Part shown: positions 35,233-44,142 of the stretch, one piece after another | Layout: each line of letters opens with the position of its first letter | Position numbering within the stretch: the first letter of the stretch is position 1 | Assembly (NCBI GenBank): GCA_027317105.1 | Contig: DAHVFH010000098.1 | Location: 1 to 56,187 of the forward strand | Source: Cytophagales bacterium | GTDB taxonomy: Bacteria; Bacteroidota; Bacteroidia; Cytophagales; Cyclobacteriaceae | DNA: 56,187 nt | Direction of reading: 5' to 3' | The notes under the pieces: model-generated | What the model was told of the DNA's origin: nothing | The model's input: only the letters and a program-made list of their open reading frames with translations | The model's database searches: none | Made by a program: the position numbers and the translations under genes

Positions 35233-37410
35233 GTGAACATCATACTCTTCCTCATTCCTACCATCGGCCTTCTCGCTCTCGTAGTGACCGCTTTTAAATC
35301 CGCCTGGGTAACCCGCCAAGATGCTGGCGAACCTAAAATGCAAGAACTTGCCGGCTACATTGCAAACGGTGCAATGGCCTTTCTTAAAGCGGAGTGGCGC
35401 ATCCTTGGTGTCTTTGCTTTAATCGCAGCCATTTTATTAGGTTGGTCAGGAACGTTAATTCAAGAGTCCTCCCCGATCATCGCGATCTCCTTTTTATTAG
35501 GAGCCTTCTTCTCCGCATTGGCGGGATATATCGGTATGAAAATAGCCACCAAAGCCAACGTGCGCACCACTCAGGCAGCCCGCACCTCTTTGGCAAAAGC
35601 ACTAAATGTTTCTTTTACTGGGGGTTCTGTAATGGGAATTGGCGTTGCTGCACTAGCCATATTAGGTTTAGGCGGACTGTTCATTGTATTCTTCAAATAT
35701 TTTGTGCCCGAAGGGGCAGCCGTTACGGGCCTTGAAATGAGGAAAGCCATTGAGGTGCTAGCAGGATTTTCTTTAGGGGCAGAATCCATTGCACTTTTTG
35801 CCCGCGTAGGTGGTGGTATTTATACCAAAGCCGCTGACGTAGGCGCTGACCTTGTTGGGAAGGTCGAAGCCGGAATCCCGGAAGATGATGTGCGTAACCC
35901 CGCCACCATTGCCGACAATGTGGGGGATAATGTGGGGGACGTAGCCGGCATGGGTGCCGATTTATTTGGTTCTTACGTGGCCACTATTTTAGCCACGATG
36001 GTATTGGGTCAGGAGATTTCTGCCAACGATAATTTTGGTGGTCTCTCCCCTATTCTCTTGCCTATGGTAACGGCTGGCCTCGGACTTGTCTTCTCCATTA
36101 TAGCCACCTGGTTTGTGCGAATCAAAAACGAAACCGACAGCGTGCAAAATGCTTTGAACATCGGTAACTGGTCATCGATTATTATGACCGCCATTGCATC
36201 ATACTTTGCCGTCATGTATTTACTTCCAGCAAAAATGATCCATCGTGGTGTAGAATTTTCTTCCCTGGATGTCTTCATTGCAATTATTATCGGATTAGTG
36301 GTGGGCACGTTGATGAGCATGATCACCGAATATTATACCGCCATGGGCAAGCGCCCTGTGAATTCAATTATAAAGCAATCAGGCACCGGTCATGCAACTA
36401 ATATTATCGGTGGTTTATCCATTGGAATGGAATCAACTGCCCTGCCAATACTCGTCCTTGCCGCTGGAATTTTAGGTTCCTATTCATTTGCCGGATTGTA
36501 CGGAGTAGCCATAGCTGCCGCTGGTATGATGGCAACAACAGCGATGCAATTGGCGATTGATGCTTTCGGCCCAATCGCTGATAATGCGGGAGGTATTGCC
36601 GAGATGAGTCACTTACCTGAGGAAGTTCGCCATCGCACCGATAACCTGGATGCTGTTGGAAACACTACTGCCGCTACCGGAAAAGGTTTTGCCATTGCAT
36701 CAGCCGCCCTTACTTCACTCGCACTGTTTGCCGCTTTTGTTGGTGTCTCCGGTATCACATCTATCGACATTTTCAAAGCTCCTGTTCTTGCTGGCCTTTT
36801 TGTAGGCGGAATGATCCCTTACATCTTTTCTTCCCTCGCCATTGCGGCCGTTGGTCGTGCGGCCATGGATATGGTAAACGAAGTGCGTAGGCAGTTCCGA
36901 GAAATTCCGGGCATCATGGAATACAAAGCACAACCGGAATATGAAAAATGCGTAGCCATCTCAACCAAAGCCTCCTTGCGCGAAATGATTGCCCCTGGAG
37001 CCATTGCGTTATTAACTCCTGTAATCATTGGATTCACCTTTGGCCCCGAAGTTTTAGGTGGGACCTTAGCAGGGATAACCGTGAGTGGTGTATTGATGGG
37101 CATCTTTCAATCCAATGCCGGTGGTGCTTGGGACAATGCAAAAAAATCTTTTGAAAAGGGTGTAGAGATTAATGGCGAAATGCACTATAAAAAATCAGAA
37201 CCTCATAAAGCTTCTGTAACAGGCGATACCGTGGGAGATCCGTTCAAAGACACTTCAGGACCGTCTATGAATATTTTAATTAAGTTGTCTTCCATTGTGG
37301 CGCTGATCATTGCTCCACATATTTCCACCGTGAAGCCTTCGACCGAAGTGACACAACCAAAAATGATTATTGAAAAAGTGATACCCGTTACCCCGATAGA
37401 AAAGAAGTAA
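35233..37410 (+). CDS. hppA: Membrane-bound K+-dependent pyrophosphatase
   Basis: A 725-residue integral membrane ion pump with about 16 helices. It starts with GTG. The substrate motif region is intact (YTKAADVGADLVGKVEAG, then NPATIADNVGDNVGDVAGMG), as is the second acidic motif near ADNAGGIAEM and the C-terminal DTVGDPFKDTSGP. Ala in GNTTAATG, where K+-independent enzymes have Lys, assigns it to the K+-dependent class. It hydrolyses pyrophosphate and pumps H+ or Na+ out of the cytoplasm; which ion cannot be decided from sequence reading alone. It is monocistronic, with its own promoter and terminator. Confidence 0.97.
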   Translation: MNIILFLIPTIGLLALVVTAFKSAWVTRQDAGEPKMQELAGYIANGAMAFLKAEWRILGVFALIAAILLGWSGTLIQESSPIIAISFLLGAFFSALAGYIGMKIATKANVRTTQAARTSLAKALNVSFTGGSVMGIGVAALAILGLGGLFIVFFKYFVPEGAAVTGLEMRKAIEVLAGFSLGAESIALFARVGGGIYTKAADVGADLVGKVEAGIPEDDVRNPATIADNVGDNVGDVAGMGADLFGSYVATILATMVLGQEISANDNFGGLSPILLPMVTAGLGLVFSIIATWFVRIKNETDSVQNALNIGNWSSIIMTAIASYFAVMYLLPAKMIHRGVEFSSLDVFIAIIIGLVVGTLMSMITEYYTAMGKRPVNSIIKQSGTGHATNIIGGLSIGMESTALPILVLAAGILGSYSFAGLYGVAIAAAGMMATTAMQLAIDAFGPIADNAGGIAEMSHLPEEVRHRTDNLDAVGNTTAATGKGFAIASAALTSLALFAAFVGVSGITSIDIFKAPVLAGLFVGGMIPYIFSSLAIAAVGRAAMDMVNEVRRQFREIPGIMEYKAQPEYEKCVAISTKASLREMIAPGAIALLTPVIIGFTFGPEVLGGTLAGITVSGVLMGIFQSNAGGAWDNAKKSFEKGVEINGEMHYKKSEPHKASVTGDTVGDPFKDTSGPSMNILIKLSSIVALIIAPHISTVKPSTEVTQPKMIIEKVIPVTPIEKK

Positions 37411-37431
37411 TAGAATTCAAAAACGATATAT

Positions 37432-37464
37432 AAGCCATTCAACTAAACTTGGATGGCTTTTTTT
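37432..37464 (+). terminator. Intrinsic terminator of hppA
   Basis: A perfect 7-bp stem (aagccat and atggctt) with a 14-base loop is followed by a run of T residues, 22 bases after the hppA stop. Confidence 0.85.
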
Positions 37465-37534
37465 ATGAGATTTATAGAAAGAAATTCGAGTGACACAAAA
37501 CTTCTTTCCTTTAATTTGTAAATGAACTCCATGA

Positions 37535-38251
37535 ATGATGTGGTCAACACAAAACAGGCTCCCTATGACTTCAAATGAAAAACTGATTAACGGATTCCCT
37601 TTTGTTCAATATAATCGGGAGACGTATGACGATGCCATTATGTTGGATCGAAGTATTCAATTCCACAATTGGATGGAGGAAAGGCGAACGGTCAGAGATT
37701 TTGCTGATCGACCAATTCCGCAGGAAATTATTGATCAGCTTCTGCTAACCGCTTCTACAGCACCTTCGGGGGCGCATAAACAACCGTGGACATTTTGTGT
37801 GGTGAAAGATCCCCGCTTAAAAAAAGAAATCCGAGAAGCAGCAGAAAAAGAGGAGAAGGAAAGCTACGAAAGCAGGATGAGTGAAGATTGGCTGGACGAT
37901 ATAAAACCACTGCAAACTGATTGGCAAAAACCATTTCTCGAAGTTGCCCCTTACCTTATCGTAGTCTTCAAAAAAGCTTACGAAATTCAACCTGATCGTT
38001 CTAAACGAACGAACTATTATGTAAACGAATCCGTGGGTTTGGCGTGTGGTTTTCTTTTAGCCGCCATTCTTCACGCAGGATTAGTGGCGCTCACGCATAC
38101 GCCTAGTCCAATGAATTTTTTGTCGAAACTACTGAAACGTCCTGAAAATGAAAGGCCGTTTCTTCTCATTCCCATAGGCTACCCAGCCCAAGAAACGTAC
38201 GTGCCTAAATTATCGAGAAAAAAATTGGAAGAGATTGCGGTCTATTATTGA
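37535..38251 (+). CDS. Nitroreductase-family protein, iodotyrosine-deiodinase-like
   Basis: A 238-residue protein; a start at codon 11 (37565, MTSNEK) is also possible. The FMN-binding strand is EERRTVRDFADRPIP, followed by TAPSGAHKQPWTFCVV. The lid and C-terminus (RTNYYVNESVGLACGF, LTHTPSPMNFLSKLLKRPEN, LIPIGYPA) resemble the iodotyrosine deiodinase branch rather than classical nitroreductases. Bacterial members reductively dehalogenate halotyrosines in vitro, but their natural role is unclear. It stands alone after the hppA terminator. Confidence 0.8.
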   Translation: MMWSTQNRLPMTSNEKLINGFPFVQYNRETYDDAIMLDRSIQFHNWMEERRTVRDFADRPIPQEIIDQLLLTASTAPSGAHKQPWTFCVVKDPRLKKEIREAAEKEEKESYESRMSEDWLDDIKPLQTDWQKPFLEVAPYLIVVFKKAYEIQPDRSKRTNYYVNESVGLACGFLLAAILHAGLVALTHTPSPMNFLSKLLKRPENERPFLLIPIGYPAQETYVPKLSRKKLEEIAVYY

Positions 38252-38383
38252 TTGTCGTCTTAAAAAAACTCAAAAAAAGGTAGCGAACAAAAAACTAAAA
38301 AAGATTTTGAAGAAGATTTTTTTGATCTTATCAAAAATTCCGAAATTTTCTTTCTCCTAAATTCCTCTTACCTTCAACTTATC

Positions 38384-39814
38384 ATGAGAAAATTCATATT
38401 GATTTCTGTGGTGTTGATCTCTTCGATAATTGGGGCTGTTATTGGGTCGCTAATAACCTTACGATATGCCGGAGAAACCCCAACCTATAATTCCGTGGCT
38501 GAACGACAACTGCATTTTCCCGTTCGCTGGATCAATGATAGCAGTGCGCGCGTCCCTGCGGGTTTGAATTTTGAAGCTGCCGCCAGGTTGGTTACCCCTG
38601 CCGTAGTACACATCAGGACCACCTACGGACCAGGCAATTTTAGCCTAAATCCATTGGAATTATTAGCGAATCCACATGCGCAATCTTCTGGGTCAGGCGT
38701 GATCATTTCCGATGACGGCTATATTGTAACGAATTACCATGTGATTGAAGATGGCAATTCCATTGAGGTGATCATGAACAACAATCAGCATTTTTATGCC
38801 AAAGTAATTGGCACTGACCCCACCACCGATCTTGCACTGCTTAAAATAAAATCAAACAACCTTCCCTTTGTCCGCTATGGCAATTCTGACGAGATAGTCC
38901 CTGGCCAATGGGTGTTGGCCATCGGAAATCCCTTTGATCTAAATTCTACCGTAACAGCCGGCATTATCAGCGCCAAGGCTCGCAACATCGGGATATTGCG
39001 CGACCGTAATAATCTACAAATCGAATCCTTTATTCAAACCGATGCAGCGGTGAACTCTGGAAATAGTGGCGGTGCGTTGGTGAATCTGAAAGGTGAACTG
39101 ATCGGTGTCAACTCGGCCATAGCCACGGCTACGGGTGGCTATGCCGGCTACTCTTTTGCGATACCCGAAAGTCTGGTTCGGAAAATCATGGATGACCTGC
39201 TGGAGTTTGGCCAAGTGCAGCGCGGACTATTAGGGGTGATCATTACGGACGTCAATGCATCGCTGGCAGAACGGCAAAATCTCAACGTGGTACAGGGTGT
39301 TTTTGTGACACGCGTCAACGAGGGAAGTGCTGCAGAAAAATCTGGGTTGTTAGTGGGTGATGTAATTACTGCTATTGACGGGCAAATTGCCAACAGTGTT
39401 TCAGAACTTCAAGAACAAGTAGCACGCCATCGACCAGGTAATAGTGTAAAAGTAAAATTTCTCAGGCAAGACATAGAAAGACAGGTGACCGTAGTGCTGA
39501 AAAGCTACGAAGGAGAACTGAAGCCATCAAAGAAAGAAATTTCAAATGAAGTGGAAGGCGCGCTGTTTGAAAGTGTCTCTTACCAGACGCTGAGAAAATT
39601 AAATATCGATGGCGGGGTAACTATTCAAAAACTGGGTGAAGGCAAATGGAAAAAAGCAGGCGTGAAATTAAATTTCATCCTGATGTTTATCGACAAAGTG
39701 CCGGTTGAAAAAACGGAAGACATCAATCGCATACTAGCAAACAAAAGCGGAGGAATTCTGGTAGAAGGAATTTACCCCAATCGCGAAAAGGCAGTTTACG
39801 CTATTGAGTGGTGA
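38384..39814 (+). CDS. degP: HtrA/DegP-type periplasmic serine protease
   Basis: A 476-residue protease anchored or exported by an N-terminal hydrophobic segment (about 5-25). The trypsin-like domain (about 65-270) has the catalytic triad H119 (TNYHVIED), D149 (TTDLALLKI) and S228 (NSGNSGGAL). A first PDZ domain spans about 275-375 (FVTRVNEGSAAEKSGLLVGD) and a second, degenerate PDZ-like region lies at about 390-476. It is shorter in the second PDZ than E. coli DegP, closer to DegQ/DegS-like forms. It degrades or refolds misfolded envelope proteins. Confidence 0.95.
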   Translation: MRKFILISVVLISSIIGAVIGSLITLRYAGETPTYNSVAERQLHFPVRWINDSSARVPAGLNFEAAARLVTPAVVHIRTTYGPGNFSLNPLELLANPHAQSSGSGVIISDDGYIVTNYHVIEDGNSIEVIMNNNQHFYAKVIGTDPTTDLALLKIKSNNLPFVRYGNSDEIVPGQWVLAIGNPFDLNSTVTAGIISAKARNIGILRDRNNLQIESFIQTDAAVNSGNSGGALVNLKGELIGVNSAIATATGGYAGYSFAIPESLVRKIMDDLLEFGQVQRGLLGVIITDVNASLAERQNLNVVQGVFVTRVNEGSAAEKSGLLVGDVITAIDGQIANSVSELQEQVARHRPGNSVKVKFLRQDIERQVTVVLKSYEGELKPSKKEISNEVEGALFESVSYQTLRKLNIDGGVTIQKLGEGKWKKAGVKLNFILMFIDKVPVEKTEDINRILANKSGGILVEGIYPNREKAVYAIEW

Positions 39815-39936
39815 AAGTATTTTACTGCGACATTCCTTTATTTCTGATCTTCTCTCAATTTGCCTACGAACAAGCTCCTTTAAATGACAAATCGTTAAGA
39901 TGATTGGGTCAGATAACTCTCCAAATATTCACTTGA

Positions 39937-41349
39937 CTAAAAAATTGATCGGAATAATAAGAACAGCGAGCCAGCCATAACCATCACGACAGGAAGTGTA
40001 AGAAGCCAAGCAATCAGAATATTTCGTACCGTGTCGGGTTGCAAATTTTTCACACCTTTGCTGGCCACCATACTTCCAGCTATACCCGAGGACAATACAT
40101 GTGTGGTACTCACTGGCCATCCATAACTTGAGGATAAACCAATTGTCATGGCAGCCACCAATTCGGCACTGGCCCCTTGGGCATACGTGAGATGCTCTTT
40201 GCCTATTTTTTCTCCAATCGTTTTAACAATTCGCTTCCAGCCGATCATCGTGCCGAAACCGAGTGATACAGAGATCAGGATAATTACCCATCGTGGTGAG
40301 TAATCGGTAATTTTCCTTACGCTCTTCAGTTCTTTCTTTAAGACTTCCTTATCACTCACGCTCAGACGAACTTCTTCCTTTTTTAATAATGAATTAATGT
40401 TTCTATCCATAAGCATGACATCCTTGCGCACATTAAATTTTTGAGATTTCGGAATGTCATTAACCTTCGAAAAGGAAGAAAATACAGTATTCAAACGAAC
40501 ATTCATTTCCAGGGTCTGCGCCAATCGTTCCCGATCGGGCTTGGAAAGTGTTGTCGAATCAATTTCGGCCATTACCTGCTCTATTTTATGGAGAGCGTCC
40601 GGTAGTTTTGCGGGATCAAAGTTAACATCTAAGGCAAAATAAGTAGGCACTATTCCAATCAGGACAAGCATGATAAGCCCTACCCCTTTCTGTCCATCGT
40701 TTGAGCCATGAAAGAAGCTCACCAACGTGCAAGTGGTAAAAAGAATTGCACGAATCCACAGCGGAGGGGGTTGATTCTTTTTTGGTTCTTTAAAAACCAC
40801 GTCTTCCATAGGGGTTTTCCGTGTCATCACACGAATGAAGTACATCAAAATAATAGTTACCGAAAAACCAAACAACGGAGATAGCAACAAAGAAGCCCCA
40901 ATATCCTGGGCCTTGCCCCAGTTTACTGCATCGCCCGTGGCTACCGGTAAAATAGAATAAGCTAATCCAACACCGAGAATTGATCCGATCAAGGTATGAG
41001 AACTGGAACATGGGATACCTAAATACCAAGTCAATAAATTCCAAAAAACGGCCGTGAGAAGTAAAGCCCCTACCATGGCTAAACTATGGGCCACATTCTG
41101 ATCTACCAAAGTTTCCACGGGAAGGAGATTAACGATGCCCATGGCTACGGCTATACCACCAAAAAATACCCCTAGAAAATTCCAGGTTCCAGACCAGATT
41201 ACGGCAACCCAAGGTTTGAGGGTATTCGTATAAATAACGGTAGCTACCGCATTGGCCGTATCATGAAAACCATTAACAAACTCAAAGGAACAGGCTGCAA
41301 AAAGGCAAAGAATTAACAGTAGTGAATGACTGGTGTCAAGATCAAACAT
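39937..41349 (-). CDS. PiT-family inorganic phosphate transporter
   Basis: A 470-residue inner-membrane protein with both halves of the PHO4 family. The N-terminal signature is FVNGFHDTANAVATVIYT (about residues 23-40), the second half-site is HGSNDGQKGVG (about 217-227). A hydrophilic insert of about 110 residues (about 245-355) interrupts the membrane bundle, and the C-terminal signature GWPVSTTHVLSSGIAGSM is present. It would import phosphate with H+ or Na+. No PhoU-like (DUF47) partner gene is next to it, unlike many Bacteroidota loci. Confidence 0.95.
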   Translation of the reverse strand: MFDLDTSHSLLLILCLFAACSFEFVNGFHDTANAVATVIYTNTLKPWVAVIWSGTWNFLGVFFGGIAVAMGIVNLLPVETLVDQNVAHSLAMVGALLLTAVFWNLLTWYLGIPCSSSHTLIGSILGVGLAYSILPVATGDAVNWGKAQDIGASLLLSPLFGFSVTIILMYFIRVMTRKTPMEDVVFKEPKKNQPPPLWIRAILFTTCTLVSFFHGSNDGQKGVGLIMLVLIGIVPTYFALDVNFDPAKLPDALHKIEQVMAEIDSTTLSKPDRERLAQTLEMNVRLNTVFSSFSKVNDIPKSQKFNVRKDVMLMDRNINSLLKKEEVRLSVSDKEVLKKELKSVRKITDYSPRWVIILISVSLGFGTMIGWKRIVKTIGEKIGKEHLTYAQGASAELVAAMTIGLSSSYGWPVSTTHVLSSGIAGSMVASKGVKNLQPDTVRNILIAWLLTLPVVMVMAGSLFLLFRSIF

Positions 41350-41371
41350 AAAATCGGTATAGAAGATTAAG

Positions 41372-41379
41372 CAAATGTA
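41372..41379 (-). promoter_or_regulatory. Possible -7 element for the phosphate transporter gene
   Basis: TACATTTG on the minus strand, 22 bases before the start codon, matches TAnnTTTG. No TTG lies 17-23 bases upstream, so the assignment is weak. Confidence 0.3.
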
Positions 41380-41448
41380 ACTTTATAGGTAGTGTTGAAT
41401 GTTAAGCCAAGGTTACCATTTTTTTTAACAAAAAGAAGCCGTGTTTGA

Positions 41449-41456
41449 TAGATTTG
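41449..41456 (+). promoter_or_regulatory. Possible -7 element for pdeM
   Basis: TAGATTTG on the plus strand matches TAnnTTTG nine bases before the pdeM ATG, which would give a nearly leaderless transcript. No good -33 element is seen at the expected spacing. Confidence 0.3.
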
Positions 41457-41465
41457 TGGTTATAA

Positions 41466-42122
41466 ATGTGCACTATTAAACTAGATTTAGGCGGGGAGCA
41501 GGCTGTCTTGCTGGCGGAAAAAGCCCTTTGGCTGCCCAACCTGAAATCCTTAGTGCTGGCTGATGTGCACTGGGGTAAAATTGATCATTTCCGCAGGGCA
41601 GGGCTTTCGGTACCCACCTATGGAAATCATAAGAATACGGAGACTTTAATAGCCCTAATCAACCAATTTAGGCCTCAACGTCTCATCTTTCTCGGGGATT
41701 TATTTCATAGCATCTATAATGACGGTTGGGAGGCTTTCGGCCAAGTGCGGAAGGCATTTGATTTTTGTTCTTTTGAATTGGTGATTGGCAACCATGATAT
41801 CCTCAGTGATTTGCAATATGAAAGACATCAGATTCAATTACACCCTAGCTCTCTGCAATTAAATAACCTGATCCTAACCCACGAACCGCTTGAAACGATT
41901 CCTGATGGGCTTTACAACTTGGCCGGACATATTCACCCTGGTGCCCATTTAAGGGGAACCGGAAAACAATCAGTGACACTTCCATGCTTTCACCTAAAGC
42001 AAAATCAAGGAATACTTCCAGCTTTTGGTGCTTTCACAGGACTAGCGAGTGTCAAGCCGAAAATTGGCGACAAAATATTTGTGATCGCTGAAGCCAAAGT
42101 AATTGCCATGAATGAAAGCTGA
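41466..42122 (+). CDS. pdeM: PdeM-like DNA-damage-associated metallophosphoesterase
   Basis: A 218-residue calcineurin-like phosphoesterase. The metal-binding motifs are LADVHWGKIDHFRRAG (the ADVH...GK start typical of PdeM), FLGDLFHS, VIGNHD, LTHEP and LAGHIHPG. The family is annotated as ligase-associated DNA damage response endonuclease and is usually found with a DNA ligase, an Lhr-type helicase and an exonuclease. None of those partners is in this window, so here it is a solitary gene. It converges on the small membrane protein gene with only one base between stops. Confidence 0.9.
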   Translation: MCTIKLDLGGEQAVLLAEKALWLPNLKSLVLADVHWGKIDHFRRAGLSVPTYGNHKNTETLIALINQFRPQRLIFLGDLFHSIYNDGWEAFGQVRKAFDFCSFELVIGNHDILSDLQYERHQIQLHPSSLQLNNLILTHEPLETIPDGLYNLAGHIHPGAHLRGTGKQSVTLPCFHLKQNQGILPAFGAFTGLASVKPKIGDKIFVIAEAKVIAMNES

Positions 42123-42123
42123 C

Positions 42124-42375
42124 TTATCCAGGATTCTTCTTTGCCCTAAGTAATCGGATCCAACTTAAAAAGGAAACTAATGTCCAAGCACCTTCCAACA
42201 AGATGAAGGGCCAATAGTGAATTAGTATCGAAGCGAGGCAGGCCATTCCCGCCCCGAAGAAATTCAATAAAATATAAATAGAGCTGTCGTGCGAAACTTT
42301 TTTGAGCTGATTAAGCAAGAAAGCAAGCAATAAAATCCCCACGCCTATAAACCCAATCCCATCAGCGAAGTCCAT
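42124..42375 (-). CDS. Small membrane protein, CBU_0592-like
   Basis: An 83-residue protein with three hydrophobic segments (about 5-22, 32-52 and 54-73) and a basic C-terminus. The pattern GIGFIGVGILLLAFLLNQ, then FFGAGMACLASILIHYWPF and LLEGAWTLVSF resembles the small CBU_0592-type membrane family; the function is unknown. It follows the arginase-like gene by 23 bases on the same strand and may be cotranscribed. Confidence 0.75.
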   Translation of the reverse strand: MDFADGIGFIGVGILLLAFLLNQLKKVSHDSSIYILLNFFGAGMACLASILIHYWPFILLEGAWTLVSFLSWIRLLRAKKNPG

Positions 42376-42398
42376 GGTATGCCTTGTGATTCAATTGA

Positions 42399-43559
42399 TT
42401 ATCCCATTTTTGTTAACGCGCTAATGTAGCGGTCTGGCACTTCTCCTTTAGTGGCCATTTGGTAATCGGCATAGCTGCAAGGCACGATGGAATTGCGCGT
42501 ATAGCGTGCGCCAGGTTTTGCTTGACTTACTTCCATCCACCATTTCTCGGTGAACTTACTTTTGTAAAAAGAGATCGTTTCCGGCTCTACCGGCATAGAC
42601 ACCACATATTTCAAAAAGTCGTTTGACTTGAAATTACTTTCATGTTTCCGGTGGTAAAATCCTTCTATAAAATACCAAATCATAGTTGCAATGACAGCCG
42701 CGGTTTTTTTATGAAGGTCATCAAAGTTGGGGTTGTATTCATAAAATCCCACTGAACTTAATTTTTCATTTAACCCGGCATACCAACAAATCTGGCACGC
42801 CTCCTCACCGGTGAGGCCAAAGGGTTGAGCATTGGCATTTCCAGGTGCGTCACTTGACTTGATTGCGGTAATATCAAACGAAAACATATCGGCATGGCGA
42901 ATGGCCGGCTCCATCTCTGCAAGGTTAGTGCGCATTTGCCCAATTCGGTGCGCTTCGAAATTCAGTTTTTCTAATACGGCCGCTGAGAAGGGATCAACCA
43001 GATAAGTTTGGTAAGCAAGATGGGTATAACCGAAAAGATAATTTGGCTCGTGCAAAAGGATTTTATGAATATGCTGCTTGGCTGGCGCACTATCTTTCTT
43101 GTCATCCAAGTCTAGAAAGGCATCGATGGTAAGAAAACTAATAAGCTTCTGCATGTCTTCGTAGCCACGGTATTGCCCATAATCTAAATCTTGCGAGCCG
43201 CCAAGAATAAGGGGCATCACGTTGTGCTCTAACAGCATTCGGCACACTTCGCTGAGCCGAAGGTAAGTTTCGTCAAGATCGATGCCGAGATTGAGGTTTC
43301 CCAAATCCACAATATTGTAAGTCCCTGTCCCTTTTTTTAGTGCATAAAGTTTTTTCCTGATTTCGTCAGGTGCCAGGGCTGTTCCTTTGTTGGAGTTGGT
43401 GCCCCGCTCTTCGTTCAGGCCAATTAAAGCGATATGCGCTCCCTCATAACTCGGCATTTTTTCAGTGAATGCCCTTATGTTTTTAAAAACAGAATTGGCA
43501 GGGTAATCGATCGAATAAATCTGTTCATCAATTGGGGTAAAGAGTATGGTTAAATCCAT
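42399..43559 (-). CDS. Arginase/formimidoylglutamase-family protein with degenerate metal site
   Basis: A 386-residue ureohydrolase-fold protein, usually annotated formimidoylglutamase in Bacteroidota. The three metal motifs are present but altered. Canonical GGDH reads GGSQ (120-123), so the His ligand is Gln123. DAHxD reads DAFLD (146-150), so His is Phe148. DxD reads DIT (229-231), so the second Asp is Thr231. Three of six di-manganese ligands are therefore lost while the fold and D146, D150, D229 and D237 remain. It may bind one metal or none, or have a new role; hydrolase activity should not be assumed. Confidence 0.8.
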   Translation of the reverse strand: MDLTILFTPIDEQIYSIDYPANSVFKNIRAFTEKMPSYEGAHIALIGLNEERGTNSNKGTALAPDEIRKKLYALKKGTGTYNIVDLGNLNLGIDLDETYLRLSEVCRMLLEHNVMPLILGGSQDLDYGQYRGYEDMQKLISFLTIDAFLDLDDKKDSAPAKQHIHKILLHEPNYLFGYTHLAYQTYLVDPFSAAVLEKLNFEAHRIGQMRTNLAEMEPAIRHADMFSFDITAIKSSDAPGNANAQPFGLTGEEACQICWYAGLNEKLSSVGFYEYNPNFDDLHKKTAAVIATMIWYFIEGFYHRKHESNFKSNDFLKYVVSMPVEPETISFYKSKFTEKWWMEVSQAKPGARYTRNSIVPCSYADYQMATKGEVPDRYISALTKMG

Positions 43560-43715
43560 GCTTAATGAAATATTAGAATTTCATGTTAAATTAGCATATA
43601 ATTTTTAGACTAATGAAGTTTCGATGAAAACACTTTTTTGCAATAGTGTTCGTTATTTTGTTTTCAATACAAATTTCGGTTACGAAAAAAGGATTTAAAA
43701 ACTAAAACATAATTT

Positions 43716-44138
43716 ATGAAAACTTTATTTGCGTTTGGTCTTGCTTTGATTTCAGGCCCTTTGTTAGCACAGTCCCTGGAAGGAACATGGCAACTGACAA
43801 ACACTAAAAGTTGCCTTCAAAGTGAAATGACAGAAAGCGAAACTGAAAAAGAACTAGAAGGGATGATGGGCGGCAATTCCAATAGTAGCGTAGCAAAATT
43901 AATTGTTTTTAAAAAGGACGGTACTGGCCAGGAGGGCGTGTTCTCAGTTGGAAAGAAAAAAGGAAGTGATATGAATTCATTTCAATATAAAGTAAGTGGT
44001 CAAGAAATCCTTTTTACCGATAAGAAATCGGGGATGATCACACAGCGATTGGTTATTGATGAGTTGACAGGAACCTCATTAAAAATACATGACGCCATGA
44101 AAGATTGCGAGTCAAAAGAATTTGTGAGGGTGAAGTGA
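43716..44138 (+). CDS. Small secreted lipocalin-like protein of unknown function
   Basis: A 140-residue protein with a signal peptide (residues 1-18, ending LLAQ). The mature part begins LEGTWQLTN, the opening strand of small lipocalin-like proteins common in Bacteroidota, followed by alternating strands (FKKDGTGQEG, FQYKVSGQEILFTD). Two Cys residues (about 33 and 132) could form a disulfide. The function is unknown. It converges on the DUF853 gene with a four-base gap. Confidence 0.7.
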   Translation: MKTLFAFGLALISGPLLAQSLEGTWQLTNTKSCLQSEMTESETEKELEGMMGGNSNSSVAKLIVFKKDGTGQEGVFSVGKKKGSDMNSFQYKVSGQEILFTDKKSGMITQRLVIDELTGTSLKIHDAMKDCESKEFVRVK

Positions 44139-44142
44139 CAAG

